64,000 bases of DNA from Fratercula arctica. Taxonomy: Eukaryota; Chordata; Aves; Charadriiformes; Alcidae. Each line of letters opens with the position of its first letter. Positions within the stretch are counted from its first letter, which is position 1. The notes under the pieces were generated by a model. The model had not been told where the DNA came from, made no database searches, and saw nothing but the letters and a program-made list of their open reading frames with translations. The stretch is taken from positions 3,517,504 through 3,581,503 of the forward strand of contig CANTUZ010000001.1 of the NCBI GenBank assembly GCA_947846985.1, given 5' to 3'. Made by a program: the position numbers and the translations under genes. Shown here piece by piece: positions 21,351-36,300 of this stretch.

Positions 21351-24300
21351 GTACAGTAAGATACAATTTGTGGGTCTGTATGTTTGCCCTTTAAGATTTG
21401 CCTGGCTGCTGCTTCCACAGAATACTTTAATATGTCTACAGGCAACCTACAAGTCATTTCCTGCATTTTGCATGTGTCATTGGTTTGACAGCCCTGGCTT
21501 AAAATGATGTTTGGCAGATGCTCTCTGCCTGAGCAAAATGAATAGAGCAGAATTGTTTTGGTTTGGTAGGATCTCTCATGGAAGCCCTGGTCCATCTCTG
21601 CCTCGATGTTGCATTGTTGCATTGCTGTTCTTTTTATGACTATTAACATGCAACAGGATACTCTGTGAGAGGAGGGTCTTTGTTTTTCAATTCCGTATTA
21701 GACACCTTTTTCTACCAAAAAATGATGGAACCCTGGTTTAACTGGCACTGTGGGACTGAGCGTGAGTAGTAAAGGTACTGTTGTAAAGACCTGAAACAGA
21801 AGAGAAAAGGTAGTTTGTGATTTGAAGTTGCACAGATTGATAGGGAAGTGTGAAAACTGTTCATACTTAACTCATAACAACAGGAGCTTTTTGCATTGTT
21901 TCAAATGTACTTCAGTATCTGAGAACCCTGCCCAATAGATACATACTGGGAGGTTTTTTTGTGCTCTGTCCCTGCAAGTGCATGCGTACAAGGAGACTCG
22001 CTTTTGTATGCTGGATGGTAATAAAAATATTTTCTCTTTCCTTGCATCCACTTTGGGCTACCACAGGAGAGAGAATCCTTTGTTGTATTGTTGATCTGAT
22101 CTTGTGCAGTCATTTTTTGAGTCTTAGAGCTGAATTGCTTTTTATTTAGTTAAGAATTTTTTGCCAGTTTAATGATGTGTAATATTAGAAGGGAAAAAGA
22201 CCTTAGATTTCTTTTCAGGCTTTCTTCTGAGGAGCGTAATCTAGGAGATGATGTCAGTAAGAAAGTTGAGACTGCCTCTAACTTCCTGTGACAGTCAAGT
22301 CACAGCTTTTCTTGTTCTCATTTTACTTGGATGTTAAAAGATGATGTGCTGCACTTCTTAACTGTGCCAAGGTTTTCATACATTATGAAGCCATCCACTT
22401 GATTTTCTGAGAGTTGAGAATTTATTTTCCCTTGCTTTGCCCTTTTTATTTCATTTTTTGTGAATCTGGGATTTGCGTTCTCTTGAAACAGACAGTGACG
22501 CAGATGTTGCACATGACATTACAGCTAAGCTGTACATCCATTACGGTGACATCCCTAGGTCTCAAGTGTGGCTTGAGAAGTACAAAAACTAGGAGAAAGT
22601 GCAGGATGCCGAAAGATTTGGCCCGGATCTGTGCTACTAAATTTTGTTAACGTAGCTCTGCTGGCTTGGAGCGTGGAAAAAAATAAAACAAACTTCCAGC
22701 TGCCGGCGGTGTGCTGGCAGAACCTTGCTGGTGCAGCTGAGCCAAACAGAACTGCAGCTACACCTCCTTCAATGACATAACCTAGGCTGACAGGAAAAAA
22801 AAAAAAAAAAAAAATTTTTTTTTGTTGGCATGAGCTGTGTCCCCACAAGGGGGCCCTGCCAGCGTTAACAGAGGATCAGAGCCTGTAGCCACCGCTTCTC
22901 TCCCAGGGTAGAGAAACTCTTTAAATAGGTGCACCACAAGATTGGAGGGTGAAGGACCACAGGCAGTGGGAGCAGATGTCTGTCTAACGGACACATCCAG
23001 CAATATTCATCTGCTTGGGAGAGTCCCACTTTACCAGCTCGCAGCCCAACATCATCTTTGGTTGACCGTTCAGCAGTAGTGGGATAATCCGTCATGAATG
23101 AAGTGCAATGGTGTAGGTGAGGCTGAAATGCATCCCGAGGCGTGCAGGACCTAGCGTTGTTCTGCGGCAGTTGTGGCTTATCACTGATTAAGGGGATGAT
23201 GGTAGCACCTTACACTTAAAAAGGTGGTATTTTATTTGTGAAACCTGTTTTGGCCATTTGGTGTGTTTTGTGTTGTAAAGAGAGCACACCATTTAGTGAT
23301 TGCTACATAGACATAAGGGTGAGGACGATAGTTATAGCTTCTGTTATCTTTACTAGCTTCTGAAAGGCTGGAATGTGCATTTTTAAAGCCCTAATGTAGA
23401 GGTTCTCTATTAAAAATGAGGAAAGGAAAAAAAAATCTATCCTTGCTAAATAATTATATGGTTGATCTGAGAATTATTTTATGTTGTTAACAGAGGAAAA
23501 TAATTAGTATCTTAAATATTGTAACATGGTTGTCTAAATAAATGTTGATATTACTAATAACCATTGCATTAATTAGCAAATGTTTTATAACTGAAGCTGT
23601 GAATGCTTCTGTAGGTCACTCAGCATCCCCATGCAGGCTGCATAGTTAAGCAAAGCGACTCTGCTTTGTGTTTTGTCTGCTTAATCAGGACAGGAGAGCA
23701 GGACTTCTTTTCAGCACAATTCCTTGATTTGATTTGTAAATTAGCTCTTTGGAATCGTCAGCTGAAAGCTTTTCAGAACAGCATCAGTCTTTCTTCTGCA
23801 GCAAACTTCAGAGATGTTAGGTTTTGGCCTGGCCCTTTTATTTTTGCTTTTGGTTAACTGGGATCTGTTCTGGGGTTGCTTTGGGTTTGCTGCTGAAATG
23901 GGGTTGCCGAATGAAAGGCACCTATGAAATTATCGAACAAATTTTTATTTCTGGCTTAAAGCAGGAGTTTCAGTAATGTTTCCTTAAACTGTGCTAAGCT
24001 TAGAACAGCAAGTCATTCTCTGGCAAATTAGCAGACTCCATTATTTGCATTAAGTGTAGTAGGACAAAATTCAGAAGTTTCAGTAGCCTTTAACTATTCT
24101 GTTTTTCAAAACACCGATAGTGTGACCTTTACATAGGTCACCTAGAATTACAAATTTACGTTCAATCAGAGTTGCATTTTTGTGAGTTAATCTTCATGAT
24201 GGCTCTACATTTAAGAATAGCTGAATTGGTTCTTTTGTGTTGAGCAGGTTCATTCAGTGCGTTGCATTCTTTTCAGATTCAAGCAGTTGTACATATCAAG

Positions 24301-27300
24301 TAAATTGGGCATAAAAGATTATGATTATCATATTTAACAAACTAGAGCTGATGTTCTCCATGCTAATTGAGCAACGGCATTACAAAAAAATTAGTTGTAC
24401 TTTTGATAGTGTACTTTTTTGTCAAGCCAAGCTTTTCCATGGAACTTTTAATGATGATACGTGTTAAAGATTTTCTTCTGCTGCTTCTAGAGAGTTCTGA
24501 GCTACTCTGCAAATTTGAGGACTGTTCCTTCAACCTTTCTGGCTGAACTGTCAGCTCAGAGACAGTTTGAAATATTCGGTTAGGTTTATAGACTAGATAA
24601 TCCTCTGTGATGATACAATTGTTTAATAGAAAAGCTGTACGCTGCAGAGTAATTGACTGAGAGAGTTCTAAATCATCAATCTCCTTTGAAAAGCACTAAA
24701 TAATTGAAAGACATGTTCTTCTTAATGCTTTTGAAAATTAATAGAATACTGTCAGTAATACTGAAAATAACATTTTTTTTTTTTTTCCTTTGCTGTGAAT
24801 GTTAAATAAAAATATTTGCTCTAATTCTTCAGAACTGGAGGCATATGCAGGTGTCATCAGTGCCTTACGTGCACAGGGAGACCTTACGAAAGAGAAGAAG
24901 GATCTTCTTGGAGAACTCTCTAAAGTGCTTAGGTAACCCTGACCTTTTTAAAATAAGAACTGATGACCGGTTTTCTTCTAAGGTATCGCGTGCTTTTTCT
25001 ATCACTAGTATCACAAAGCAAATCTTAATTTAGAGAAGTAATTCTCCATCTTGAGGAGATTTAATTCCTATTCTGCTTTGAGTTTTTAATAAGGAGAACA
25101 ACTGTGCTTCTGTCGTTGAAGCTTTACTGTTTTGTTGGTGTTTTGTGAGATACTGAGTGTTAAAAGGATTGCAGCTAGCTCATGAGGCTGCGTTAGTTTG
25201 GAGTTTTGTCAAGGTAGGACTTCAAGGTATTTGGGCCCGAGTTGTATGAAGAAAGAATGCTGCGTGTTCTGTGCAAATCTTTCTACCGTATGCTTTGGAT
25301 TTATTGCTCTCATTTGGCGGTTGGATTCTAGCTGTTTTGCAGGGGTACCCTGTAAGCAGTAATGTTCTTTTTATTCTTCAGTAATATTTTTGAACAATAA
25401 TACATTCATTCTTTCTCACTGTGATAGCAAAAGTTGAGTGACAATCTCTTAAATGTAAATGGCTGTTCCCTTTCGTCTCTTCAGCAGATTATTCATAAGT
25501 TTAATTTTAGGTAGAAGTTTTAGATAAATGTTCATGTCTCCCTCTGACTAAAATATATTGCTGGTTTTTTTAATAGTATTTCAACGGAGCGACATCGTGC
25601 TGAAGTTCGGAGAGCAGTAAATGATGAACGACTAACGACTATTGCACACAAGTAAGTTCCAGGTCATTTTCTACGTGATTTCCAAAAGTACCCTTTGGAA
25701 AATCCATTATGCCTTGACTGAACGATAGAACTTTGAGGATTGATGGGTCTTTAAAGAACAGTAGTAAAACCAGTGTATGGATGAAGGAATTACTGTATCA
25801 GATTTGCATCAGGGAACTGGAAACAGTTATTTAGTCCCGTTGCATTTTGGATCTGAAGGCATCCCATTCAATGTGGAAGTACGATATGAGAAACAGTCTT
25901 TTGTCATGAGGAGCTTTCTGTAAGACAGACCAGAAGAAAATAGAGAAATCCATAGCCAGGATGAACATGTTTACTTTATTATGTTTTGTTTTACCTTTAA
26001 TTTTATTTAAATCCATTTGGAAAAGTTCTATGAAGAGGGACTTAACTGTGTAGAAAGACAAAGGGAGGGAAAGAGGCGGCAGAGATTAGTGGAAAATAGT
26101 GCATCAGCACAGAGGGGAGAAAAATGGTCAGAGTTAAAAAAACCCAAAACTGCAGCAAGCTAGCTGATGACATCAGTGTCCACTGTTCTCTGCTTGATGC
26201 AGCTGCTGTGCTGGCATCAACTGGGCTGCTTCCTCCTTGCATTTGTTTTCGCAAGCTCCACATGATTTTGGGAGTGGAGAGGAGCAAGAGGGCAAATGCT
26301 TATGTATCTTTGATAGTTACTTAACAGTCTTAATAACTGGCTTTAAACAGAGCTGGGTTGTAAGTGTCTGTATATTTTTTTTCTTTTTCTGTGTTACAAC
26401 CATTGATTTCTTTAAGTTTTGAGTGTTGTAGCTGAGATGTTATGGGGACAGAAAAGGAAATTGTAGAAATAGGAGGCCACTTGGAGTTAGCAATTGTCTG
26501 ATCCAAGATTCGCCAAAATCAGCGTACTGTTTTAGTGCTTCAGAAGGACATTTAATATTTTACTGTTTTAATGTTCAAATTTAAAGAGTTATAAATATGC
26601 TGTTTACCAAACAAAAAACACCAACTTCCTTACACTCCTTTAAAGAAATGAGGGGGGGAAATAATGAAAAATAAGCATTTAATTGTCATATCAGGGTTCT
26701 TTTCTTGAATCGAGTTTCCTTTTAAGTAGTAGTTCTGTTTTTAGCATTTTTCAGAAGAAGCATAAAGTTTGTCCTGAGCTGTTGAACTTCAAATGGATGA
26801 GATATTGTATTCCAGACAAGGTGCAATTGTGAAGTGCTGCATCTCTTTATTTTTCCTGTGGTAATTCTTTATAAGTGATGGTTGGTAATATAGTATTTGA
26901 CTTAAATAATTCTCTAACTCATTAGGAAAGCCGACTTTGCTAGCTTTGCTATATGCAACGTTTATAGTCTTATTTGTGATTTTTATAGACATATTTTGAC
27001 CTCAGCTGATGTAGATCTGCTTATATTATATGAATATGTATGAAGAATGCTGAAGTGTATCAGGATTTAACAACAGAGCAGATCCTCTGCGTTTTGCGAA
27101 CTAATTTGTGGTAGCTTTTGCTGCAACTTGCTTGCAATAGTTCACGTGAGAAGTTGTTTTTCGGAATACATTAATACATTAAATGGGTTCATTTGCTTAA
27201 GAACATAACAGCATTGAGAAGTAATTTGCCATTTTGGTTTTGCTGATTTGACAAATGAGTCATGTAAAACAGTCATAAACAGAAACACTTCTCCATCTAG

Positions 27301-30300
27301 ATAAGAACAGCATTTTCTGGAACCGTTCTAGTTTGTGTGTAAGTACTAAGGTTAAGAGAGAATGAGCAGAGCAGGCTGGTTGCAGTTGAGGAAGATGCAC
27401 AGGGTGTATTTAAGTCATTTCACGTTCTCTTACCCAGTTTGGGACTACTTCAGTAAGTCTGAGGAAACCTTTCTGTCCAGGTAAAACAAGATTTGCGTTA
27501 GAAGCTGAGGTTTTTTTCCCTGTAACATAATTAATTTCAGTAGTCTTCTATGAAATCTATAGGAAGTCAAGGTATTTTTGTCATCCAGAAGTAGAGAGTA
27601 TACCAACTCTGAAATGTGAAAATTAGTGAATAGTAGCTAATCTAATTATGGGGTTTTGAATATGACATCCACAGACCTCTGGCCCTTTAAGGTCTCTGTG
27701 AAACAAAACAGTAAAATAGGAAGAAACTTTTAGATTTTCTACAGGAGGATTTCTGTATCAGGTGGGAAAAATGCAAGGGCTTTCATGAAATGAAGAAAGT
27801 TGAAGTTTTTTGCTCTCGTATGTCTTTAGAAACTGCTCTTTAGACCTTCTCTATTAAAAAAGGCACTAAGATAAGAGTACTGAGTATTTTTGGAAACTTG
27901 TCAGAATACTTACAGAATACGCATTTCTGTTTAGCATGTCTGGACCAAATAGCTCTTCCGAATGGTCTATAGAAGGTCGTCGACTGGTGCCGCTGATGCC
28001 ACGGCTTGTTCCACAAACAGCTTTTACTGTTACCGCTAACGCTGTTGCCAATGCAGCTGTTCAGCACAACGCATCTCTGCCAGTTCCTGCAGAAACTGGA
28101 AACAAAGAAGGTGAGAGAAAACCGTGATTCTACTGCAATCTCTGGGAATATAAAAATAACGTCACAGTATAATTTGTTATCTTAGATTTTAAGTGTTAGA
28201 TACTTCTAAAAAAAAATCTGGATTGTTCTTATTGCACAGCATTCACAGAAATATTAAAAAAATGTTTTTTTCTGTTTTTTTTTTTCCTTTTTAGAAAGAT
28301 GCCTTTGCAGCATCTGCAGCATAAATCTAACAGCTTTGTGTTAGTGAGTACATTAGCAAGTGGAATATAAAAAACAAACAAACAAACAAAAAAAAAACAG
28401 AAAGTGAGGGGCAAATTCACTGGTTAAGCTCTATAAACTATAAAAACTTAGATTGATGGCTTAAGGTTTTGTAAAGTAAGCGGTGAAAGATGGTTCAGAA
28501 CACTTTAAGAATGTAAGTAGGTTTTGGTAAAAGTCAAGAAAATGTTGGTTTTCTTTTTTTTTTTTTTTCTTTCCTTCAGATTAAACGTACCAAGTTAACA
28601 TGTTAAAAGATTGCTCTCTGCTGTCCCTATGCCTTTTAAATAATGCTAGTACACATTCCATCTAACGTGTCTGAATAGGTTCAAATTATGCTTCATGCAA
28701 GTAGAGAACGTGTAACACTTCTTGAAGCAGGCTGTTTTACTCTGGTTTTGTGAGAAGTACTGCATCATTGTACTATTAGTTATAAGCAACAGTTTAAAAC
28801 AGCTGATCAGCAAAATCAGTTGTTCGTTACTGAAGGAACATTTGCGTTTCTTCAACTGATGTACCATTGAGGAGAGGCACTAGCTAGTTTCTATCAGTTA
28901 CCAGTCCAGATGTGGTCATTTACAGAAAAGCAAAAAGATCGAAATATTGAATTAATGCTAAAGTGAAAAATAACAAACTGTAAAGTAAAACATCAGATCG
29001 ATACAAATAAAAAAAAATCTGGAATCGGTAGCACAGATTTCTGGGGATGGGAGGAGGGGAGGTTAGATTTCTGTTATCTTTGAAGGCCATTAATTCCATG
29101 GCTACGCTTTGGTCAAACTGGGGAGTATTCAGCAGTAACAGGATTGCAGAGGCAAAGGTGTGGATAATGACTCAAGTCTTTGGCTTCCATTTCAATTGTT
29201 AAAATAGTGATAGACTAATGGGATTCTGCACTTCAGTTATATGGAAGGTGTCTTTTCTCCTCTTCAGTGGTGGTTTGCTATTCCTACACAAGTACCACTT
29301 CAACCCCAACATCCACCCCTGTTCCAAGTGGCAGTGTAGCAACAGTGAAGTCCCCCAGACCCGCCAGTCCAGCCTCCAATGTAGTCGTCTTGCCAAGTGG
29401 AAGTACTGTTTACGTCAAAAGTAAGTGATACTAGCAACTGATTAACAAAAGGGAAAGAAAGGGACAGTCTTGTGGCTGAAACATGGACTGAGTTAAACAC
29501 GCTGACCTTGGGCAAGTCATTTACTGCCTTTGTACCTTAATTTAGTCTAAAGAATGAATTTATTGCTTCCCTTTTTCAGATAAATTGTGTTCAGGATAAA
29601 TCCAGTCACTGTAAAAAAGCTGCAGGGAGCAGTAATGGCAAGGACAACAAGAGTGAAAAGTATTTTTAAAATAAAATATAGGAATCGCTGTATATCAGTG
29701 GATTTCTAATCCAGCATGTTTAGAAGTTGTCTATAAGGTGGCTCTGCTCATCGCTTCCATAGAGGACTTCCCTCTTCCTTCTGCTTAAATAATGCACAGT
29801 AGTCACTTATTTGAGTTAGAAAAGGTTCCTCCTTTCCACTTTAATGGTTGACCTGGACTTTTTTAGAATACAGTAGTTTAGCAAGCATTTATATGCTTAC
29901 ATTAACTGCGTCTAGCCATTTGGTGATATATTTGGAAGCAAATCTTAGTGAGGCTTGCATTCCTGGGCAACTGTGAAAACTCCATACGAAATTCCACTGG
30001 ATACCCATCGTCATATGTTTAAATTTGGAAATCCAGGGCATTACATCTAGAAACAGTCTTTTTTTTTTTTTTCTTGTCTCTTCCCCCACCTTTCTTTGGC
30101 TAATAAATCAGCTAGTTCTAAAAGCAGAATAGTTCCTCATACATATACCTAGCCAGTATGCTACATAGGTATTTTTATTTAACTAATAATTAAAAATGTT
30201 TCCTTCTAGCCTTACTTGGTGCCTATCAAAACGCAGCTGACAAAGATTGACAGTGAAGTAGATAAGTGCTATTTGTATGCTTGCTGTGGATACCTTTAAT

Positions 30301-33300
30301 ATTTTAAAAATTACTGTAATCTTTATGCTATATGTGTGTTTGTCTTCTCGCTAGTCAGAAATGTCACATTGTACAATAATGTTACCTGCAAACCACCATC
30401 TTTAATGACTGTATCAACCCACAGAACCCATTACATTAAGATTTTTCATTTTTCTGATTTAATGCACTAATCACTCAGCTTTAGTTTAAAGATTCGGGGG
30501 GAAATGTTCTTAACCTCTTAAAAATTTAATTTAGACCTCTATTGAATTATTCCATGGTAATGAGTATAAAACCAGTCTAGACACACGATAGAAGGATGAA
30601 AGGTTCTCATTTTTATTCCGGCTGTCCCTAGATTTCTTTTTTTCCCGTCTTTGCCTTTTTTTTTTTGTTTGGTTTTGTTTTTTTTTTTTTTCTCAAGGAA
30701 TCATGTGTCTTTCAGAATGTGTTATATTAGTCATGTTAGTTTTAAGAAACATTCTTCAGAGCAAGCTCAGGAGGCCTGAGTTATAGTCATGACTTCACCA
30801 CTGATCTGTTGTGTGACCACATCCAAGTCACAGTCTGATTGAGCCATTAACCTCTCAGTGCCTCTGCTGCCTTGCCTGTCAAGTGTGAGTTATAGTCGAG
30901 CTCTATTACCTTTTTAGCTAAATGTGGAAAACTTTTGTGCAAAAGCAGTTTCTAACGTGAAATTACAGGAATAATGTTCTTACAGAACCCCAGCAGTGAA
31001 AACAGGAGATGAAATGAACTGTACTAAACATAAAAGAATGCTCTGCTAGTTTAATCTTAATTTCTTACTTCTGTGTTATGGGTTTTTGGTTTGTTTTTTT
31101 TTTTTTTTTGTGGATGAGGACCACAAACAAATAGCTCTCTCCAGTATTTCTTGGTGACCCACCAAAATAACAGCTGTGTCCTGACATCCTAGCTGCGTTT
31201 GGATTTTGATTCAAATGAATTCTGAGATTCTGAAATTCCTGTACATTTTCAATGTGATTAGTCACCTCACGGTTATAAGTTTGTATAGTGCACTCACAGT
31301 AATTACTTAAAAGCCTGTTCATAGTAGACCTTGAAGTCAGGTAACCAAATCTCTGCTTTATAGATGGAGATCACCTCTAGGCTTGTTCAGGGCCATAAAG
31401 CAAATTGTTAACGAGAGCTTTGAAATACGGAGTTGTAGATCCATGCTTCATCTGTACTGCTACAGCCAGCTAAAGCTAATTTTTGGAGCTTGTGTGGATA
31501 AAACTGTCAGCCTTCAGAAGCGAACCTGCAAACGAGCTGGTGATGGTACTAGGAGAGATTCCTATCTTTCAGAAATCACTTGCTGTGCTACTGGGCACTT
31601 TCTTGTCCATGTTAATTCCTGCGTCTTCACTTTTTCGAATGCCAGAATATTTAGTTATTTTAATTAGAGATTGTCGGTAATTAGATCTTGACCCTAATTA
31701 GAGATTGACTGCCAACCAAGTTTGCTTGGGTTACCAGCGAGACTGCTTTTTACTGTGACAGCATTTTTTGTCTGTAAACCCCAGGCATACAGAACAACGT
31801 TTCAGTCTTGTTCTGTGTAAGGGGATTGTGTATTTTCTGCATATCTTTTTTTTTGTTGTTTTTTAAATTGTTTAACACTGGCTAATTTGGTAAACATAAA
31901 TGCTACCCAATAGCTCTAAGAGATTTTCAGAGTAATTAAACTATGTCTTTCTGTAATGTATACTAATTTATGAAACTTTTGCCTACTTAGAGGAGAGTTT
32001 TGTATGGATTTAAGATCCATTGATCATGCTGCAGAGTTATCCATTGCTCAGCTGAATATTGCAGCAGACTTTTTTTTCTACGTATGCAGTAAATGATTGC
32101 GAGGAAGAACGAACTCCTTTGAGGCTGGATTTCTGTTGTTTTTTGTGGTTGTGTGTTAGGTGCCATTTTATCTCTCTTGCACAAAACACACCAAACAAGG
32201 CAGAAGCTGATAGAGTGAGATTTGACCTTAATAGTTTAAGTATGTCATATTTGAAAAAAAAAAAAAAAAAAAAACAATCTCAAGATGCTGTGCTGAGGTG
32301 AAAGAGAGAAGGATGCTGTAATGATAAGAACGCCATGAAAGTAGGTATGGAGGTTGAAATCAGAGAAGACTACAGGAGGATAAACTTCAGTAGTCCAGAT
32401 GCTGTAAATAAAACCAGCAACAAGAACAACAGTGTCGTGTAAAGTTTTAAACTGAAACGTGCATGACGTTATCCCAACTCCCTTGTGTGTGTAGTCTCAT
32501 TAGTCAGACTTCTGGAGACAGAATGAAGTCCCTCTACTGGCTCTTATGTTTTTTTTAATCTCTTAAACTGACTGAAGTAACCCAGTAACTGAGGAACTTG
32601 GATTTTTTCGGAGCTTGTTTCTTTGCTTTATGGCACTTTAAGTGTGGTCTGTCTCAAGGACTAAGACCATCTGCGGTGTGATACAGGTTAGCTGTGACTG
32701 TAAGAAAGAATTTATCCTCTATTTCTTTTTCTCTTATTTCGAAGTGGGTGTAAGACTCGGCAAGTTTGAATTGTTTTAGAAAGCATGGAGAGCCACAAAT
32801 GGGGAAAATAAATTTAGAAAAAGTGCTTCTTTTCCAGGTGTCAGCTGCTCGGATGATGATGAAAAGCCCCGCAAAAGACGGCGAACGAATTCTTCTAGTT
32901 CTTCCCCTGTGCTCCTGAAAGAAGTCCCGAAGGCAGTGACTCCTGTCACTAAAACTATCACAGTGCCTGTAAGTGGCAGCCCCAAGATGAGTAATATAAT
33001 GCAGAGCATTGCCAACTCCTTACCACCACACATGTCACCAGTGAAAATAACCTTCACTAAGCCCTCAACACAGACAACAAACACGACAACACAGAAGGTA
33101 TGTGGGGGAAGCTGCCAAATGTTACTTTATTCTGGTTTTATCAATGAATAAGATGTGATGTTTGACTCTTCCTTTCTATGAACTGTCTAGCTGTTTTTTA
33201 AGGATTGCGCTTGGGATAAGGTAATCCCTCTGTAAAACAAACAAAGAGAAAACCAAACTCGTGTATGAATTTAGTTCACCTGTGTGTGAAAGGACCTGGA

Positions 33301-33329
33301 TTGACAGCCGTGGAGACTGAAGCCCTCTT

Positions 33330-33360
<31 letters not shown>

Positions 33361-36300
33361 CGGGAGTGCAAGCTTCCCCCAGACTGCCCCACCAATGTGC
33401 CTCAACCCTGACCTGAAGGGACCACTTCTAGGGATGAGAGGGGATTCAGTCTCCATGCTCATTCAATTCTTGGCCTCTCTGGTGAGACTGCCAACAAGGT
33501 TGCCAGTTAGTACCATTTGTGGTGTTGGGTTTTGTGATATGGACACTAGTCCACTGAGAACTGGATCACATAGGCCACTGAACAGCCTTCACATGGTAAC
33601 AACTATTGGTCAAAGGTAATCTTTCTTATTTCTATTTTCCTTATTTATAATTCTTTGCAGTAGTAGAATTCCAGGAGAGGTGGCATGGGCTTTCCCTTGC
33701 CAAGCCTTTTGTCTAGAGACTAATTTTATGGGGGTCTATAAAGCTTATTCTTGGAGCTGGTCAAAGACTGGGGGGGCTTTATTTTCCTTTCAGTACTAGT
33801 GTGCCATTTCTCATTCTACATTAACAGCGTTATAGTGCTCAAAATCAGTTGCATTATTTTAGCTGAGTGTGCCCAGCTTTCACCAGAATGCAGTGTGTGA
33901 AAAAGGGCTTTCCGTGTTGAAATTTTGTATTAGACTCAGATTTTATGTGCCTGATCTATGGCGTGACTATTTTCCCATGCTTTAGGAAGCATTTCGGATG
34001 TGTCTACTTTTTTGTTCTTAAGGTTTAAAAAAAAATTAATGGCTCAGCCCAAGTTCATTCTTGGTACGGTTATTAATTAAGGCAAACTTGGCGGTGGGGG
34101 GGGATGGTCTGTGGAATTAATTTGGCCTTGATACCAACAGACTGATGGTAGGCTGGCCACTAACAAGCATTTTTTTTCCAACTGTGAGAGTTTGACTATT
34201 GAGCTCAAGTCTTCACACGGCATTTGTTCTGTTAGGCTTCTTAATTGTTTTATGACTCTATTTGGATTAGCAGAGTTCCCATGTCCTGATTTTTGGAAAC
34301 TTTAAAACCAAGGAAGATTAACTGAAGTAATGTGCAATAAAGAACTTGCTTTCTGGCCTTTTCCCACTTCAGAGTTCTTTGATGCTTTCATTGATTCACT
34401 GTTCTTTAACAGTGTGCTTAATCAAATTCCATCTCTGAATACTTGTATAGAAATTTGTGAGTGAGCATAAACCATCAAATAAAATGTCCTACATTCAATA
34501 CAGCAAATTCACTGCTAGGATAGAGCTTAACCTGCCCATTCTGTTGGTCCTATTAGGCTCGTCTTTTCGGTAGGAAGAATGTTTTTGCCTTATGTTTGTA
34601 GCATTGTATTAAATATAAGTGTTATATATGATGGTAGTTAAAGATGGAAGTGTGTTAAATCTCCAAAAGGGAGAGAATGGACTCTTGCTAGTGTCTTTTC
34701 TGCAGCTGTGCCTGTGCTTGTCCTGATGTAGAAATTTTAGGGTTTGCTCTGCACAGTAGTATTTGAGACTCCTACTAATCTGCAATGACAGGAGAATCAT
34801 CACTTGTTTCATTAGGGAACTTTAGTAGTGTTTGTACCTGATCTTGTCACACTGCCCTCTTTTGTTGGATTTAGATATGCCAAAATACATAACTGGATCA
34901 TTTTGGTGGGAGAAATCCCCTTCAGTAGTTTCAAATTAAATGTCAGACTTGTTAGACTTAAATTGGAAATGTACTATTTTAAACAAGTGCAGTTGGATAT
35001 GAGCAAAGTTGTTGGATATGAATGAAATTCTTCATTTCTGCATGCCAGCCTTCTGAATTGTTTTGACATTTTAGTAGGTTGGAGGAAGATTTGTCAGAAC
35101 AACTAATGTCATAGCTCTAATTTCTGGATTCTCTTATAATAAAGGCCTCTGTCTAGGACACAGAAGGAATGTACCTAGTGAAGCTTCTGGCAGTTAATGC
35201 CTTTATTCAGAGACTAGGTTTTGATGTCTCAAAATAGAGCTGACAGGACTAATTTCTATGTTTATGTTAGGAATTAGTTTTTACGTTAACAACTAAAATC
35301 AATAACAAAAAGCAGTTTGCCTTTTTTTTTTTTATTTTTAGTCAGACAGTCTTTCTGCTGTAAAAAATGTGATGCAGTTTTGGGACCCATGATGAGGTTA
35401 CTTTGATCACTTAAACATACATGAGAAAACAGTATCTCAAAAATATAATTGCTGTGATTTGAGCTTTAATGCTTTGACATTTTTACCTGAAAATTCTGTT
35501 TTCTGGATATCCTTCATACATGAAGACCGCTAAACTTTGTTCGGTGTCAATTTTGAAAGAAAAAATAGAATGGAGAGATCCAAACTTGCTTAGTCACTGG
35601 AAAACAATCTGTTGAACTATAATGCTTTGCAAGCTTTTTTTCCTTGCATGATTAGTTACTAAGTGATAATCTTGGGCTGATGGTTTTCTTTCTGTCTTTG
35701 AATGAAGAAGAGTGGTCTTCGGAGTTGTGATTATGCCCAGATTCATCCAATTTATCTGTACTTACTTAGTTGAGATGCTGAACTTGCTCTGTTACACTAC
35801 GGATTATATGGGAACTTTAATGTGAATAATCTGCCTTTTTTAACTGCAAGTTGTCTTTTGTGACTGTATTTCTAAATTAGTTATCCTAGGTGGAATGGAG
35901 CCAGCCCTAGAATTCAAACACTTGTGAAGTATTCGTAGTGTTAACTTACCATTTAAAAAACAGGATAAAACTCCAGAGGCACATCATAGGATCTTTCCAC
36001 CTGCAAGCCTTGTACCAGAATCAGGCTGTGTTGGGTTCAGCTCGTCTGTGTGGTCATAGCGTAAGAGCAGTTTCAGAAGGGTGTTTTGATTAAATCAGGG
36101 TTAGACAGAAGGCAAAAATAAAAGTGATGCAGAGAAAACATTCTCCCTGGAGAATGCAATCAAGTGGTAGAGCAACAGATGTGGAAACCTTGTCCTTCAG
36201 GTGTTGATCGGTTGTGGTCAAGCTGCTGTAGCTCATGGAGGTACTAAAGCTTTGGTTTTCCTTAGATCAAGCTATGAAAGGTTTAGCTAAGTAGCAGGGA

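Larger units (their letters stand above)
29421..32837 (+). other. EMSY: EMSY intron, 3.4 kb
   Basis: Contains three likely MIR remnants (listed separately), several T-rich runs (near 30060, 30660 and 31091) and a 21-A run at 32254-32274. No exon was recognised. Confidence 0.7.

Noticed and set aside
21194..21649. Open frame of 151 codons antisense to the first EMSY coding exon
   Set aside because: It spans exon and intron of EMSY on the opposite strand with no family resemblance; likely chance.
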